Of a DNA stretch of 64,000 nt, positions 50,885 to 59,662 are shown piece after piece. The notes under the pieces are model-generated. The model did no database searches. It saw nothing but the letters and a program-made list of their open reading frames with translations, and was not told where the DNA came from. This stretch comes from Clostridium sartagoforme (lineage in GTDB: Bacteria > Bacillota > Clostridia > Clostridiales > Clostridiaceae). How positions within the stretch are numbered: the first letter of the stretch is position 1; each line of letters begins with the position of its first letter. The DNA is taken from positions 62,001 to 126,000 of the forward strand of contig NZ_SRYR01000007.1 in assembly GCF_004794105.1 (NCBI RefSeq). The letters run 5' to 3'. The position numbers and the translations under genes are program-made.

Positions 50885-51944
50885 CTTGAAGGTTTCTATA
50901 TTTGGAGAATCTCATGGAAATGCAATTGGAATTAATATAGATGGATTACCAGCAGGATTTGAATTAGATATGGATAAGATTTTAGAAGAAATGGCAAGAA
51001 GGGCACCAGGTAGGAATCAGCTATCTACAGCAAGAAAAGAAGCGGATTTACCTGAAATTTTAAGTGGAGTTTTCCAAGGGAAAACTACTGGAGCACCACT
51101 ATGTGCAATTATTAGAAATGGAGATACAAGATCTAAGGATTATGAGAAAACTAAGGACTTTATGAGACCTGGACACTCTGATTTTGCAGGTAATGCAAGA
51201 TACTTAGGTTTTAATGATTATAGAGGCGGTGGACACTTCTCAGGAAGAATTACAGCACCACTTGTATTTGCTGGAGCTATATGTAAGCAAATACTAGAAG
51301 ATAGAGGAATAGTAGTAGGAGCGCATATAGCTTCTGTTAAGGATATTAAGGACAAAGCTTTTGATAGTATTAATATTTCAAAAGAAGAGTTAAAAGAATT
51401 AAGAGAAAAAGAACTTCCTTTATTAGATTCAAAATTAGAAGATAAGATTAAGCATACAATAATGCAAGCTAAATATGATGGAAACTCTGTAGGGGGAACT
51501 GTTGAGTGTGCGGTAGTTGGTATTAAGCCTGGAGTTGGAAATCCGTTCTTTGATTCTGTTGAATCTACATTATCACATTTAATATTCTCTGTACCTGCAG
51601 TTAAGGGAATAGAATTTGGAAGAGGCTTTGATATTACTACTTTATATGGTTCAGAAGCTAATGATGAGTTCTACTATGATGGAGATGTAGCTAAAACTAA
51701 GACTAATAATAATGGTGGAATTAATGGAGGCATTTCTAATGGAATGCCAATAGTGTTTAAGGTTGCTGTTAAGCCAACTTCATCTATATTAAAGGAACAA
51801 AATACTATAGATATCAAGAATAAGACAAATGTTAAATTACAAATTCAAGGAAGACATGACCCTTGCATAGCTCAAAGAGCAGTACCGGTTATTGAAGCCG
51901 TTACTGCAATTGGAATATTTGATTTATTAAAGGGGAGAGAGTAA
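50862..51944 (+). CDS. aroC: Chorismate synthase
   Basis: 360 residues. The AGGAGG site lies inside the end of aroA. Chorismate synthase signatures: FGESHGNAIGINIDGLPAG, FMRPGHSDFAGNARY, RGGGHFSGRITAPLV, and GRHDPCIAQRAVPVIEA. It is an FMN-dependent enzyme making chorismate from EPSP. TAATG overlap with pheA. Confidence 0.96.
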   Translation: MSAVWGNNLKVSIFGESHGNAIGINIDGLPAGFELDMDKILEEMARRAPGRNQLSTARKEADLPEILSGVFQGKTTGAPLCAIIRNGDTRSKDYEKTKDFMRPGHSDFAGNARYLGFNDYRGGGHFSGRITAPLVFAGAICKQILEDRGIVVGAHIASVKDIKDKAFDSINISKEELKELREKELPLLDSKLEDKIKHTIMQAKYDGNSVGGTVECAVVGIKPGVGNPFFDSVESTLSHLIFSVPAVKGIEFGRGFDITTLYGSEANDEFYYDGDVAKTKTNNNGGINGGISNGMPIVFKVAVKPTSSILKEQNTIDIKNKTNVKLQIQGRHDPCIAQRAVPVIEAVTAIGIFDLLKGRE

Positions 51945-53068
51945 TGGGGAACTTAGAAGAGTATAGAAAGGAAATTGACTCCATAGATAGGGAGTTAGTT
52001 TCCCTTTTTGAAAAGAGAATGAATGTTGCTTTAAAGGTAGGAGAATATAAAAAAGAAAGAAACTTACCTATATTTCATAGTAAAAGAGAAGAGGAAGTAA
52101 TAAAAAAGAATATTTCTCTCCTTAAGAATAAAGAATATACTGATATAACTAGAGGATTTTTTGAAAATATAATGGAGTTAAGCAGATCCCTTCAAGGAAA
52201 CTTAATGGATAATTGTGAAGGGAAAAATGAAGAGCTTAATATTGATGAAAATGATGTTATAGGATATCAAGGAGTAGAAGGATCTTTTAGTGAAGAAGCT
52301 CTTATAAAATATTTTAAATCATATAGTAAGCTGCAAAATTATGAAGAGTTTTATGATGTTTTTAAGGCTTTAGAAAATAATGAAGTAAAATATGCAATTC
52401 TTCCAATTGAAAATTCCTATACTGGAGCTATTACTGCAGTTTATGACCTTTTAGTAAAATATAATTTTTATATTATAGGAGAAGAATGCATAAAAATAGA
52501 TCAGCATCTTATGAGTGTTGAAGGTGCAAGCCTCGATACTATTAAAGAAGTATATTCTCATCCACAAGGCTTTGAACAAAGTAAGGGATTTTTAAGTAAG
52601 TATCCAGATCTAAGATTAATTCCATATCATAATACTGCAATAAGTGCAAAACATATAGCAGATTTGCAGGATAAAACCAAGGCGGCTATTGGAAGCAGAA
52701 GAGCTGCTGATATTTATGGATTAAATATAGTTAAAGAAAGCATTAATGATAAGAAAGATAATCATACGAAGTTTATTATAATAGGTAAGGATTTAAATTA
52801 TGATGATTCCTTTAATAAGGTTAGTGTAGTATTTTCTCTAGATGATAAGGCTGGTGCGTTATATAGATTGTTAAGCCATTTTGCTGAAAATAACATCAAT
52901 ATGATTAAGATAGAATCAAGACCTAATAAGCATGAGTCTTGGAAATACTTATTATATGTTGATTTTGAAGGTAATTTAAAAGAGGAAACTGTTAGAAATG
53001 CTTTAGAATTAATAGAAAAGAATAGTGGATATTTTAAAATCATAGGAAATTATAAAAATAGTTTTTAA
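51944..53068 (+). CDS. pheA: Bifunctional chorismate mutase / prephenate dehydratase
   Basis: 374 residues. AroQ-type chorismate mutase at 1-85 (YRKEIDSIDRELVSLFEKRM), prephenate dehydratase at about 108-285 (GYQGVEGSFSEEALIKYF, LPIENSYTGAITAVYDLL), and an ACT domain at about 298-370 with the Phe-binding ESRP motif. It makes phenylpyruvate from chorismate and should be feedback-inhibited by phenylalanine. It starts on the last base of the aroC stop codon. The long inverted repeat at 53084-53376 follows. Confidence 0.95.
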   Translation: MGNLEEYRKEIDSIDRELVSLFEKRMNVALKVGEYKKERNLPIFHSKREEEVIKKNISLLKNKEYTDITRGFFENIMELSRSLQGNLMDNCEGKNEELNIDENDVIGYQGVEGSFSEEALIKYFKSYSKLQNYEEFYDVFKALENNEVKYAILPIENSYTGAITAVYDLLVKYNFYIIGEECIKIDQHLMSVEGASLDTIKEVYSHPQGFEQSKGFLSKYPDLRLIPYHNTAISAKHIADLQDKTKAAIGSRRAADIYGLNIVKESINDKKDNHTKFIIIGKDLNYDDSFNKVSVVFSLDDKAGALYRLLSHFAENNINMIKIESRPNKHESWKYLLYVDFEGNLKEETVRNALELIEKNSGYFKIIGNYKNSF

Positions 53069-53083
53069 AATGTGAATAAAACT

Positions 53084-53376
53084 AAAAAGATAAATAGAAT
53101 ATGCTCCATAAGACAAATGGCTACAAAAAGAGGCATTGAATACTTAGTGAAGTTGAGTGAAACGATAGCTGAGCTTAGTATGAAAGCCCATCTACTGAAG
53201 CTTGCCTGAAGTAGATGTTCATATTAGAAGTTTAAAAAGCTACTAGACCAAGAGTTTTGGTAGAACTAAGGCTAGCTCAGACAAACCAACAACTCTAAGG
53301 GCTAGCAGCATTTACTTCACCAAGAACTTCTAATTTTTCGCCATATGCTTATTTCTCATATTCTATTTATCTTTAT
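53084..53376. repeat. Long inverted-repeat element after pheA
   Basis: The outer arms AAAGATAAATAGAATATG (53086-53103) and CATATTCTATTTATCTTT (53357-53374) pair perfectly. ATAAG/CTTAT and ATGGC/GCCAT extend the stem inward, giving an approximately 290-nt folded element. An inner segment (53240-53325) contains GCTCAGACAAACCAACAACT. A related, reversed partial copy lies at 61830-61993. No ORF; no T-run. It is the only feature in the gene-free gap 53069-53667. Confidence 0.7.
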
Positions 53377-53667
53377 TTAGTATTTTGACATTTAAAATGA
53401 AAGAAGTATGGGATAAAAAAATAAGGATTCCTTGAATGATTTAATCTCGTAAATGGGATGATTTTTTTCTATATATTAGCTTATGTAGTGTATTCTAGTT
53501 ATTTTTGAAGTTATATTCTTAAATATTTAATAAGAAAATATATTTTTTCCAAATAGGACTAGATTTTTATAAAAAACTATTATATAATAAAAATATAAAT
53601 ATTGAGAATTTTCTGAAAATTAAAGAAGCTATGGGGGTAGCAAAATTTTCAAGGGGAGGATAGAATT

Positions 53668-54078
53668 ATGATTGGCTTTGATATTAGAAATGTACAAACA
53701 GAAGATTACAAAGCAATACAAAAACTTAATTCTAAATTAAATAACACAAAGCTTAAGGAAATTAAAGGGGATAAAAATTGTATAGCTTATGCAGCACAAT
53801 TAAATGATGATGTAATAGGATATGCAATTTTCCATATTTCTAATGAAAATGATTACAAAGGAAAAATAGACATAGATGATATATTTGTAGAAGAAATGTA
53901 TAGGGGATTAGGTGTTGGTCATCAACTTATGATTGAAGTAGAAAAAGCTGCAAAAGATCATAAGGCTAATTATATAACAAAATCTGATGATAATTTTGAT
54001 GAAGAGGGAGGGGATTTCTTAATAAGAGAAGGATTTAATTATAATATTGAAAGGGGTTTTGAAGCAAAAGTTTCATAG
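53668..54078 (+). CDS. GNAT family N-acetyltransferase
   Basis: 136 residues behind AGGGGAGGATAG. Acetyl-CoA binding motif VEEMYRGLGVGHQLMIEVEK (about 72-91). The segment DDNFDEEGGDFLIREGFNYN near the end belongs to the substrate side. Substrate unknown. It interrupts the aromatic pathway genes between pheA and aroE, with no sign of a pathway role. Confidence 0.85.
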   Translation: MIGFDIRNVQTEDYKAIQKLNSKLNNTKLKEIKGDKNCIAYAAQLNDDVIGYAIFHISNENDYKGKIDIDDIFVEEMYRGLGVGHQLMIEVEKAAKDHKANYITKSDDNFDEEGGDFLIREGFNYNIERGFEAKVS

Positions 54079-54084
54079 AAAATT

Positions 54085-54157
54085 AATCCAGTCGCAGAGA
54101 AGTGTTTATCTCCCACTTTGGAAAGATAGGAGTATTAGCAATGGTAGTGATGGGATA
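54085..54157. repeat. Structured 73-nt repeat, copy 1
   Basis: AATCCAGTCGC at the left end faces GTGATGGGAT at the right end as a closing stem. An inner CTCCCACTT...ATAGGAG hairpin and the conserved ATTAGCAATGGTAGTGAT stretch lie between. The related copy 2 is at 55634-55707. Each lies in the spacer after a coding gene. Confidence 0.65.
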
Positions 54158-54562
54158 AATAAAAAGGAGGGATGATAAGCTAAGATAAAATATCTTTAAT
54201 AAAAGTGAAATTATCAGAAATGAGTAGAATAGGAGGGAGATATTAGAGTAACAAATAGAGGAGGGATATGAATATTATATTAGTATAACTAGTTGAAATA
54301 ATTATTAAGAAAGGAAATTAATAAAATTTATTTAAAAAGTATGAATAAAAAGGAGTGTGGCGTGAAGGTTTGAAGAAAGATAGTAAGGAGGACAGTAAGG
54401 TAAATAGTAAGAAACCTATTTTAAGAAAAATAGTAAGAACAACGGAATTTAATTATAAGGGAGGAATGTACTATTATTAATTTAAATAGTAAAGGAGGAG
54501 TGCCAGATAATAAAATTTAATTATGAAAGGGGGAATAGGAAAATTATTTGCTCCATAATTAG
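54158..54562. other. Purine-rich gene-free stretch with many GGAGG motifs
   Basis: At least six SD-like GGAGG/GGGAGG strings occur (near 54166, 54231, 54260, 54386, 54461, 54498). Some are followed within a few bases by ATG or GTG and only 3-7 codons before a stop, for example ATG TAC TAT TAT TAA at about 54468. No ORF of meaningful length is present. Probably degenerate repeats; see findings. Confidence 0.4.
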
Positions 54563-54609
54563 AAGGTAGCAAAAGTTGATTATAGATATCAATTTTTGCT
54601 ACCTTTGTT
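54563..54609 (+). terminator. Rho-independent terminator upstream of aroE
   Basis: GGTAGCAAAAGTTGAT (54565-54580) pairs with ATCAATTTTTGCTACC (54588-54603) with one mismatch, then TTTGTTGTT. aroE has its own -10 (TATAAT at about 54625) beyond it. Confidence 0.85.
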
Positions 54610-54656
54610 GTTATGTAATTATGTTATAATATAAAGTAAAAAAAGGGGGCATGATT

Positions 54657-55481
54657 ATGGAATTTTACGGTTTACTTGGGGAAAAGCTTTCTTACAGTTT
54701 ATCACCAGAGATTCACTTTGAAATTTTGAATTCTATTAAGAGAGAAGGGGCTTATAAATTATTTGAAATAGAAAAAGATAATTTATCTGATTTTGCAAAA
54801 GCACTTAAACTGTTAAAAGTAAAGGGCTGTAATGTTACTATTCCTTATAAAAAAGATATAATGAAAGAATTAGATGGAATCTCAGAAGAAGCAGCTAAAA
54901 TAGGAGCTGTTAATACTATTTATTTAAATAATGGAAGTCTTCAAGGATTTAATACAGATTATTATGGATTTGGAGTAATGCTTAAAATAAGCGGTATAGA
55001 AGTTAAGGATTCTGTAGCAGTTATATTAGGCAATGGAGGAGCTTCTAGAGCAGTTCTTCATTATTTATTAGATAATGGAGCTAGAGAAGTTTATATAGTA
55101 AGTAGGAAGCCTAATAATGAAGAGTATAGCCTAAGCAATGTTAAGGTTATTAGTTATGAGGAATTAAAAGGGATAAAAGGGGATATATTAATTAATTCAA
55201 CACCAGTAGGAATGTACCCCAATATATTAGAATCTCCAGTATCTAAAGATATTATAAGTAATTTTGCTTCAATAGTTGATTTAATATATAATCCATATGA
55301 AACTAAGTTTTTATCTTATGGAAAAGAGTTAAATAAGAAAATAGTTGGAGGTCTTTATATGCTTGTAGGACAAGCAGTTAAGGCTCAAGAAATATGGCAG
55401 GAAGAGGAGATAGATCAAGGGATTATAAAGGATATATATAATAGAATTAATATAAGATTTTTAGGTAATAAAGATAGATAG
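54657..55481 (+). CDS. aroE: Shikimate dehydrogenase
   Basis: 274 residues from ATG 54657, with AAAGGGGG 7 nt upstream; ATG 54651 abuts the SD. The substrate domain carries GLLGEKLSYSLSPEIH (shikimate-binding SLSP), catalytic lysine in NVTIPYKKDIM, and NTDYYGFG. The cofactor domain has GNGGASRAVLHYLL and ends with GGLYMLVGQAVKAQEIW. It reduces 3-dehydroshikimate to shikimate with NADPH. Confidence 0.95.
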   Translation: MEFYGLLGEKLSYSLSPEIHFEILNSIKREGAYKLFEIEKDNLSDFAKALKLLKVKGCNVTIPYKKDIMKELDGISEEAAKIGAVNTIYLNNGSLQGFNTDYYGFGVMLKISGIEVKDSVAVILGNGGASRAVLHYLLDNGAREVYIVSRKPNNEEYSLSNVKVISYEELKGIKGDILINSTPVGMYPNILESPVSKDIISNFASIVDLIYNPYETKFLSYGKELNKKIVGGLYMLVGQAVKAQEIWQEEEIDQGIIKDIYNRINIRFLGNKDR

Positions 55482-55633
55482 ATATAAGGTAAGAGAAATT
55501 ACAAAGTGTTATAAAGTGATTCTTATCTTAAGGTGGAGTTTTTTTAAAAAGTAGAGAACCCAAATCTTGTATTTTGTGTGAAGCGCTTTTACAGAGTATA
55601 GGATGCCTACTCCATCTGAAGGTTAGGAAAACT

Positions 55634-55707
55634 AATCCAGGCGCGTAGCAGTACTTAGTTCCTACTTGTAGAAAGGGAGAGTGTTGGCAATGGTAGCGAT
55701 TGGATAA
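55634..55707. repeat. Structured 73-nt repeat, copy 2
   Basis: AATCCAGGCGCG at the left end faces TAGCGATTGGAT at the right as a closing stem, and TTGGCAATGGTAGCGATTGG matches copy 1 at 54085-54157. It occupies the 328-nt gap between aroE and aroK. An upstream hairpin-like stretch with AGGATGCCTACTCC (near 55600) may belong to a longer version of the element. Confidence 0.65.
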
Positions 55708-55809
55708 ATAGAACTAGATTATATAATTTGTAATAAAGTAAAACTTTAAATTATTAAATAAGGATTAGCAATTATTATCTACGGTATTAAGAGAGGATAG
55801 GTTATAAAT

Positions 55810-56316
55810 ATGGGGAAAAATGTAGTATTATTAATTGGTATGCCAGGCTGTGGCAAAACTACTATTGGATTAGAAGCTTCAAAGAAATTAGGTTATGACT
55901 TTTATGATATGGATAGATTTGTAGAGGAAATATCAAATTCAACAGTTAAAGAGCTTTTTAGTATAAGTGAAGATTATTTTAGAGATTATGAAAGTAGAGC
56001 CTGCAGGGAATTAAGTAGCTTAAAGGGAAAAACTATTATTTCTAGTGGTGGAGGAGTAATTAAAAGAAAGGCAAATATAGATTGTTTTAAAGAGAATGGA
56101 ATTATAATTTTTATAGATAGACCAGTTGAAGAAATATTAAAGGATGTAGATTTAGATTCAAGACCATTACTTAAGGATGGAAAGGATAGACTTTATAATT
56201 TATATAATGAAAGGTATGAATTATATAATATATACTGTGATTATAAAGTTATTAATAAATATACCTTAGAATATGCTATAGATAAAGTTGTAGATATTAT
56301 AAAAACTTGCGAATAA
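55810..56316 (+). CDS. aroK: Shikimate kinase
   Basis: 168 residues. Walker A GMPGCGKTT at 10-18, shikimate-binding DMDRFVEE (about 34-41), SSGGGVI (about 78-84), and lid arginine in DSRPLLKD. It phosphorylates shikimate at O3. The SD-like AGAGGATAGG lies before ATG 55810. Confidence 0.93.
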   Translation: MGKNVVLLIGMPGCGKTTIGLEASKKLGYDFYDMDRFVEEISNSTVKELFSISEDYFRDYESRACRELSSLKGKTIISSGGGVIKRKANIDCFKENGIIIFIDRPVEEILKDVDLDSRPLLKDGKDRLYNLYNERYELYNIYCDYKVINKYTLEYAIDKVVDIIKTCE

Positions 56317-56460
56317 TAGGTAGAGAATATGAAAAAATAGAAAAAGATTTTATGAAATTGATTAACACACTTGTTTTTTTAGTTTATAATTGGTAAATTA
56401 TTATAAAGGCATTTATATTACCTAATAAATGCTTATTATTGTAGTATGGAGGGATAGGAT

Positions 56461-57474
56461 ATGATTATTGTAATGAATCCAAAATGTAGTGAAGATGAAG
56501 TATTGAAGGTTAAGAGGGAGCTAGAAGGTAAGGGGTTAGGAATCCACTTATCACAAGGAGAGACATTTTGTATTATAGGAGTACTTGGAGAAACTAGAGC
56601 TATAGATTCAAATAAGCTTTTAAGATTCCAAGGGGTAGATAAAGTTCTTAAGGTAGAGGAACCTTATAAGAAGGCAAATAGATTATTTAAACCTGAGGAT
56701 ACAGTAATTGATGTAAAAGGTAGCTTAATTGGAGGTAACAATTTAGCTGTTATGGCAGGACCATGTTCTGTTGAAAGTGAAGAGCAAATTATTGAAATTG
56801 CAAAAAGTGTTAAAGAGTCTGGAGCAACATTCTTAAGAGGCGGGGCATTTAAGCCTAGAACATCACCTTATAGTTTTCAAGGCCTTGAATTAGAAGGATT
56901 AGAACTTTTAAAGAAGGCTAGAAAAGCAACAGGACTACCAATAGTTACTGAAATAATGTCAACAGACTATATAGATGTTTTTGAAAGAGATGTTGATGTA
57001 ATTCAAGTTGGAGCTAGAAATATGCAAAACTTTGACTTATTAAAACAACTTGGTAAGACAAGTAAGCCTATTTTATTAAAGAGAGGTTTATCTGCAACAA
57101 TTGAAGAATGGTTAATGTCAGCTGAATACATTATGGCAGCTGGAAATGAAAATGTAATTCTTTGTGAAAGAGGTATAAGAACCTTTGAAACTTACACAAG
57201 AAATACTTTAGATTTAAGTGCAATACCAGTAGTAAAGAGAAAATCACACTTACCAGTAATAGTAGATCCAAGTCATGCTTCTGGATACTGGTACCTTGTA
57301 GAACCACTAGCTAAAGCTGCAATAAGTGCTGGAGCAGATGGTTTAATGATAGAAGTTCATAATAATCCTCAATGTGCATTAAGTGATGGTCAACAATCAA
57401 TTAAGCCAGAATCATTTAAGAGAGTAATGGATAAAGTTAGAATCTTAGCTGAGATGGAAGGAAAGAAGTTATAA
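56461..57474 (+). CDS. aroF: 3-deoxy-7-phosphoheptulonate synthase (DAHP synthase), second copy
   Basis: 337 residues behind TGGAGGGATAGG. Same type I-beta architecture and exact length as the copy at 47116, with identical long stretches in the barrel ([33 protein letters not shown]). The N-terminal regulatory domain (1-65) and the C-terminus differ more. The pair probably reflects differential feedback or transcriptional control, with this copy lying next to tyrA. Regulation by Tyr is an inference. Confidence 0.95.
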   Translation: MIIVMNPKCSEDEVLKVKRELEGKGLGIHLSQGETFCIIGVLGETRAIDSNKLLRFQGVDKVLKVEEPYKKANRLFKPEDTVIDVKGSLIGGNNLAVMAGPCSVESEEQIIEIAKSVKESGATFLRGGAFKPRTSPYSFQGLELEGLELLKKARKATGLPIVTEIMSTDYIDVFERDVDVIQVGARNMQNFDLLKQLGKTSKPILLKRGLSATIEEWLMSAEYIMAAGNENVILCERGIRTFETYTRNTLDLSAIPVVKRKSHLPVIVDPSHASGYWYLVEPLAKAAISAGADGLMIEVHNNPQCALSDGQQSIKPESFKRVMDKVRILAEMEGKKL

Positions 57475-57526
57475 TATATAATTTAGGAGAAAACTCCTTA
57501 TGGAGATTTTTAATTAAATTTTTAAG

Positions 57527-57551
57527 AGGAACTCAGCTTAGGCTGAGTTTT
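57527..57551. repeat. Degenerate AACTCA...TGAGTT mini-hairpin
   Basis: AGGAACTCAGCTTAGGCTGA followed by GTTTT, related to 4761-4784 and 48198-48221, located between the second DAHP synthase gene and tyrA. Confidence 0.5.
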
Positions 57552-57671
57552 ATCTATAATTAATGATAATAATAAGAAGTATTAAAGAGATTTATAAAAC
57601 TTTAAATCTAAAGAATTTGGTACCAATTCTATTCATAATTGATAATTATTAATTGTATTAAGGGGGTTTTT

Positions 57672-58514
57672 ATGAATATTTTAATAGTGGGACTTGGGGT
57701 TATAGGTGGAAGTTATGCTATGGCTTTAAAGGAAGCAGGGTATAATGAAGTTTATGGTATAGATAGTAATTTGGATACATTAAGAAAGGCTGAAGATTTA
57801 AATATTATTAAAAAGGGATTTTTAGCTGGTGAATGTAATAAAGAAGCTATAAGTAAAGCAGATTTAATTATACTTTCTATTTATCCAAGGTTAATTAAGG
57901 CTTTTATAGAGGAAAATAAAAGCTACTTTAAAGAAGGAACAATAGTAACAGATGCAACTGGTATTAAGGGGCCTTTTGTAAAGGATATATGTAGTAGTTT
58001 ACCAGATGGGATAGACTTTATCTTTGGTCATCCGATGGCTGGAAGAGAAAAGCGAGGAATAGATTATGCATCTAAAGAGGTCTTTAAAGGAGCAAACTAT
58101 CTTATTACTGTAACTGAAATAAATAAAGAAGAAAATATAATATTTTTAGAAGATATAATATATAAACTTGGATTTAAGAACATAAAGAAAATAACTCCAG
58201 AATATCATGATATGATGATTAGCTTTACTAGCCAATTACCTCATGCTATTGCTGTAGCTCTAATTAATAGTGATGAAGAAGGAAGAGATACAGGAAGGTT
58301 TATAGGGGATAGTTATAGAGACTTAACTCGAATAGCTAATATTAATGAGGATCTATGGAGTGAGTTATTCTTTGGAAATAAGGACAACCTTCTTGAGGTT
58401 ATAGAACATTTTTTAAATGAAATGAGCAAAATAAAATCAGCTTTAATAGAAGAAAATGAAGATGAGTTAAAATCATTATTTATTAAATCGAGTAAACGTA
58501 GAGAAAAATTATAA
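57672..58514 (+). CDS. tyrA: Prephenate dehydrogenase
   Basis: 280 residues from ATG 57672 behind AAGGGGG; the open frame to 57639 is spacer repeat. NAD-binding GLGVIGGSYAMALKEAG at 8-24, GHPMAGREKRGIDYAS with catalytic histidine, and the helical region SFTSQLPHAIAVAL. No ACT domain. It oxidatively decarboxylates prephenate to 4-hydroxyphenylpyruvate for tyrosine synthesis. It closes the aromatic block and is followed by a terminator. Confidence 0.94.
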   Translation: MNILIVGLGVIGGSYAMALKEAGYNEVYGIDSNLDTLRKAEDLNIIKKGFLAGECNKEAISKADLIILSIYPRLIKAFIEENKSYFKEGTIVTDATGIKGPFVKDICSSLPDGIDFIFGHPMAGREKRGIDYASKEVFKGANYLITVTEINKEENIIFLEDIIYKLGFKNIKKITPEYHDMMISFTSQLPHAIAVALINSDEEGRDTGRFIGDSYRDLTRIANINEDLWSELFFGNKDNLLEVIEHFLNEMSKIKSALIEENEDELKSLFIKSSKRREKL

Positions 58515-58517
58515 TAT

Positions 58518-58587
58518 AAAAGCACTAGTATTAATTGTTTGACCATATAAAAGATTCAGGTCATTAAATTAATTACTAGTGCTTTTT
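58518..58587 (+). terminator. Terminator after tyrA
   Basis: AAAAGCACTAGTATTAATT (58518-58536) pairs with AATTAATTACTAGTGCTTTT (near 58567-58586), with a T-run within and after the arm. It could work in both directions toward the convergent HD-GYP gene. Confidence 0.85.
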
Positions 58588-58624
58588 ATAAACTTAATTT
58601 TAATCAATTATTTGTTATTAACTG

Positions 58625-59662
58625 CTAAATAAGTTCTACAATATGAAGATTAGATGATTTACTTAAATCAACAAATTCATTATTAGTTAATATTAAAGGT
58701 GAATCGATATTATTAGTATTAATCTGAATTATTTTACAGGTATCACCGTTATTTAATAATGCATTTTGACCAACGTAGAAGTTTTTTAATCCTTCTAAGA
58801 ATATATTGCAATACTTAAAATCAAGCTTCTCTAAACTTTCATCTCTAATAATTTTTAAGGCTTCAAGAGGACCTTTCTTTTTCTTATGTACCCTATTTGA
58901 ATTAAGGGCATCAAAGGTATCAGAAATCCCTATTATCTTACCAAAATCATGGATTTGAGATCCTTTTAATCCGAGAGGATATCCACTACCATCACATCTT
59001 TCATGATGCATTAGAACTCCATAAAGGACTGAATTACTTATAAAAGGTATTTCTTTTATTTCATCGTAAGTAAGTCTTGGGTGAGTTTTCATTATCTCAA
59101 ATTCTCCAGGAGTTAGCTTTCCAGATTTATTGATAATTTGCTTACTGATTTTTGTTTTACCGAAATCATGAAGCAAGGAAGCATAGACTAAGTAATGGAG
59201 TTTATTTTCACTAAATCCAGACCATTTTCCTATCATATAACTTACAGCAGCTACATTCACTGAATGTCTATAGATGATATCCTCACCACTTCCATTTAAA
59301 ATTATGTTTTTTAGAAATAGAGAATTACTTTTTAGTTCATCTAATAGTTTTTCGGTATATTTATTTATCTCATTTGTAGTAGAGGATTTTAAAGTATTTG
59401 TGTTATCAAATAGTAGCTTAACATTTACAGTGATATTTTTTAATGTTTCATCTACTTTCTCTAAGTCAATAAGTTCTTTTGATTCTTCCTCACTTATATA
59501 TACTTCAACTTTATCTAAATAGTATATTGAATTTAATTTACTTAATAAATGGTTTGTTAATTCGATATCTTTGCCTATTAATATAGTACCATTATAAATT
59601 ATTTCCTTTGCAGTTATCATACCAGCTTCTAATTGATTAACATCTAACAATCTGTTTCTCAT
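58625..59662 (-). CDS. HD-GYP domain protein (predicted cyclic-di-GMP phosphodiesterase)
   Basis: 345 residues on the minus strand with AAAGGGG upstream. The N-terminal 115 residues have no recognised domain (LEAGMITAKEIIYNGTILIG resembles the N-terminal segment often seen in this group). The HD-GYP core has RHSVNVAAVSYMIGKW, LLHDFGKTKI and HHERCDGSGYP, with all metal and GYP residues present. It is predicted to degrade c-di-GMP in the cytoplasm. A single gene. Confidence 0.9.
   Translation of the reverse strand: MRNRLLDVNQLEAGMITAKEIIYNGTILIGKDIELTNHLLSKLNSIYYLDKVEVYISEEESKELIDLEKVDETLKNITVNVKLLFDNTNTLKSSTTNEINKYTEKLLDELKSNSLFLKNIILNGSGEDIIYRHSVNVAAVSYMIGKWSGFSENKLHYLVYASLLHDFGKTKISKQIINKSGKLTPGEFEIMKTHPRLTYDEIKEIPFISNSVLYGVLMHHERCDGSGYPLGLKGSQIHDFGKIIGISDTFDALNSNRVHKKKKGPLEALKIIRDESLEKLDFKYCNIFLEGLKNFYVGQNALLNNGDTCKIIQINTNNIDSPLILTNNEFVDLSKSSNLHIVELI

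Noticed and set aside
56352-56396. 14-codon ORF ending FLVYNW before the second DAHP synthase, considered as a second aromatic leader peptide
   Set aside because: It has no ribosome binding site and only three aromatic codons, its own sequence overlaps a TATAAT-like promoter box, and the following hairpin (about 56407-56431) has no U-tract.
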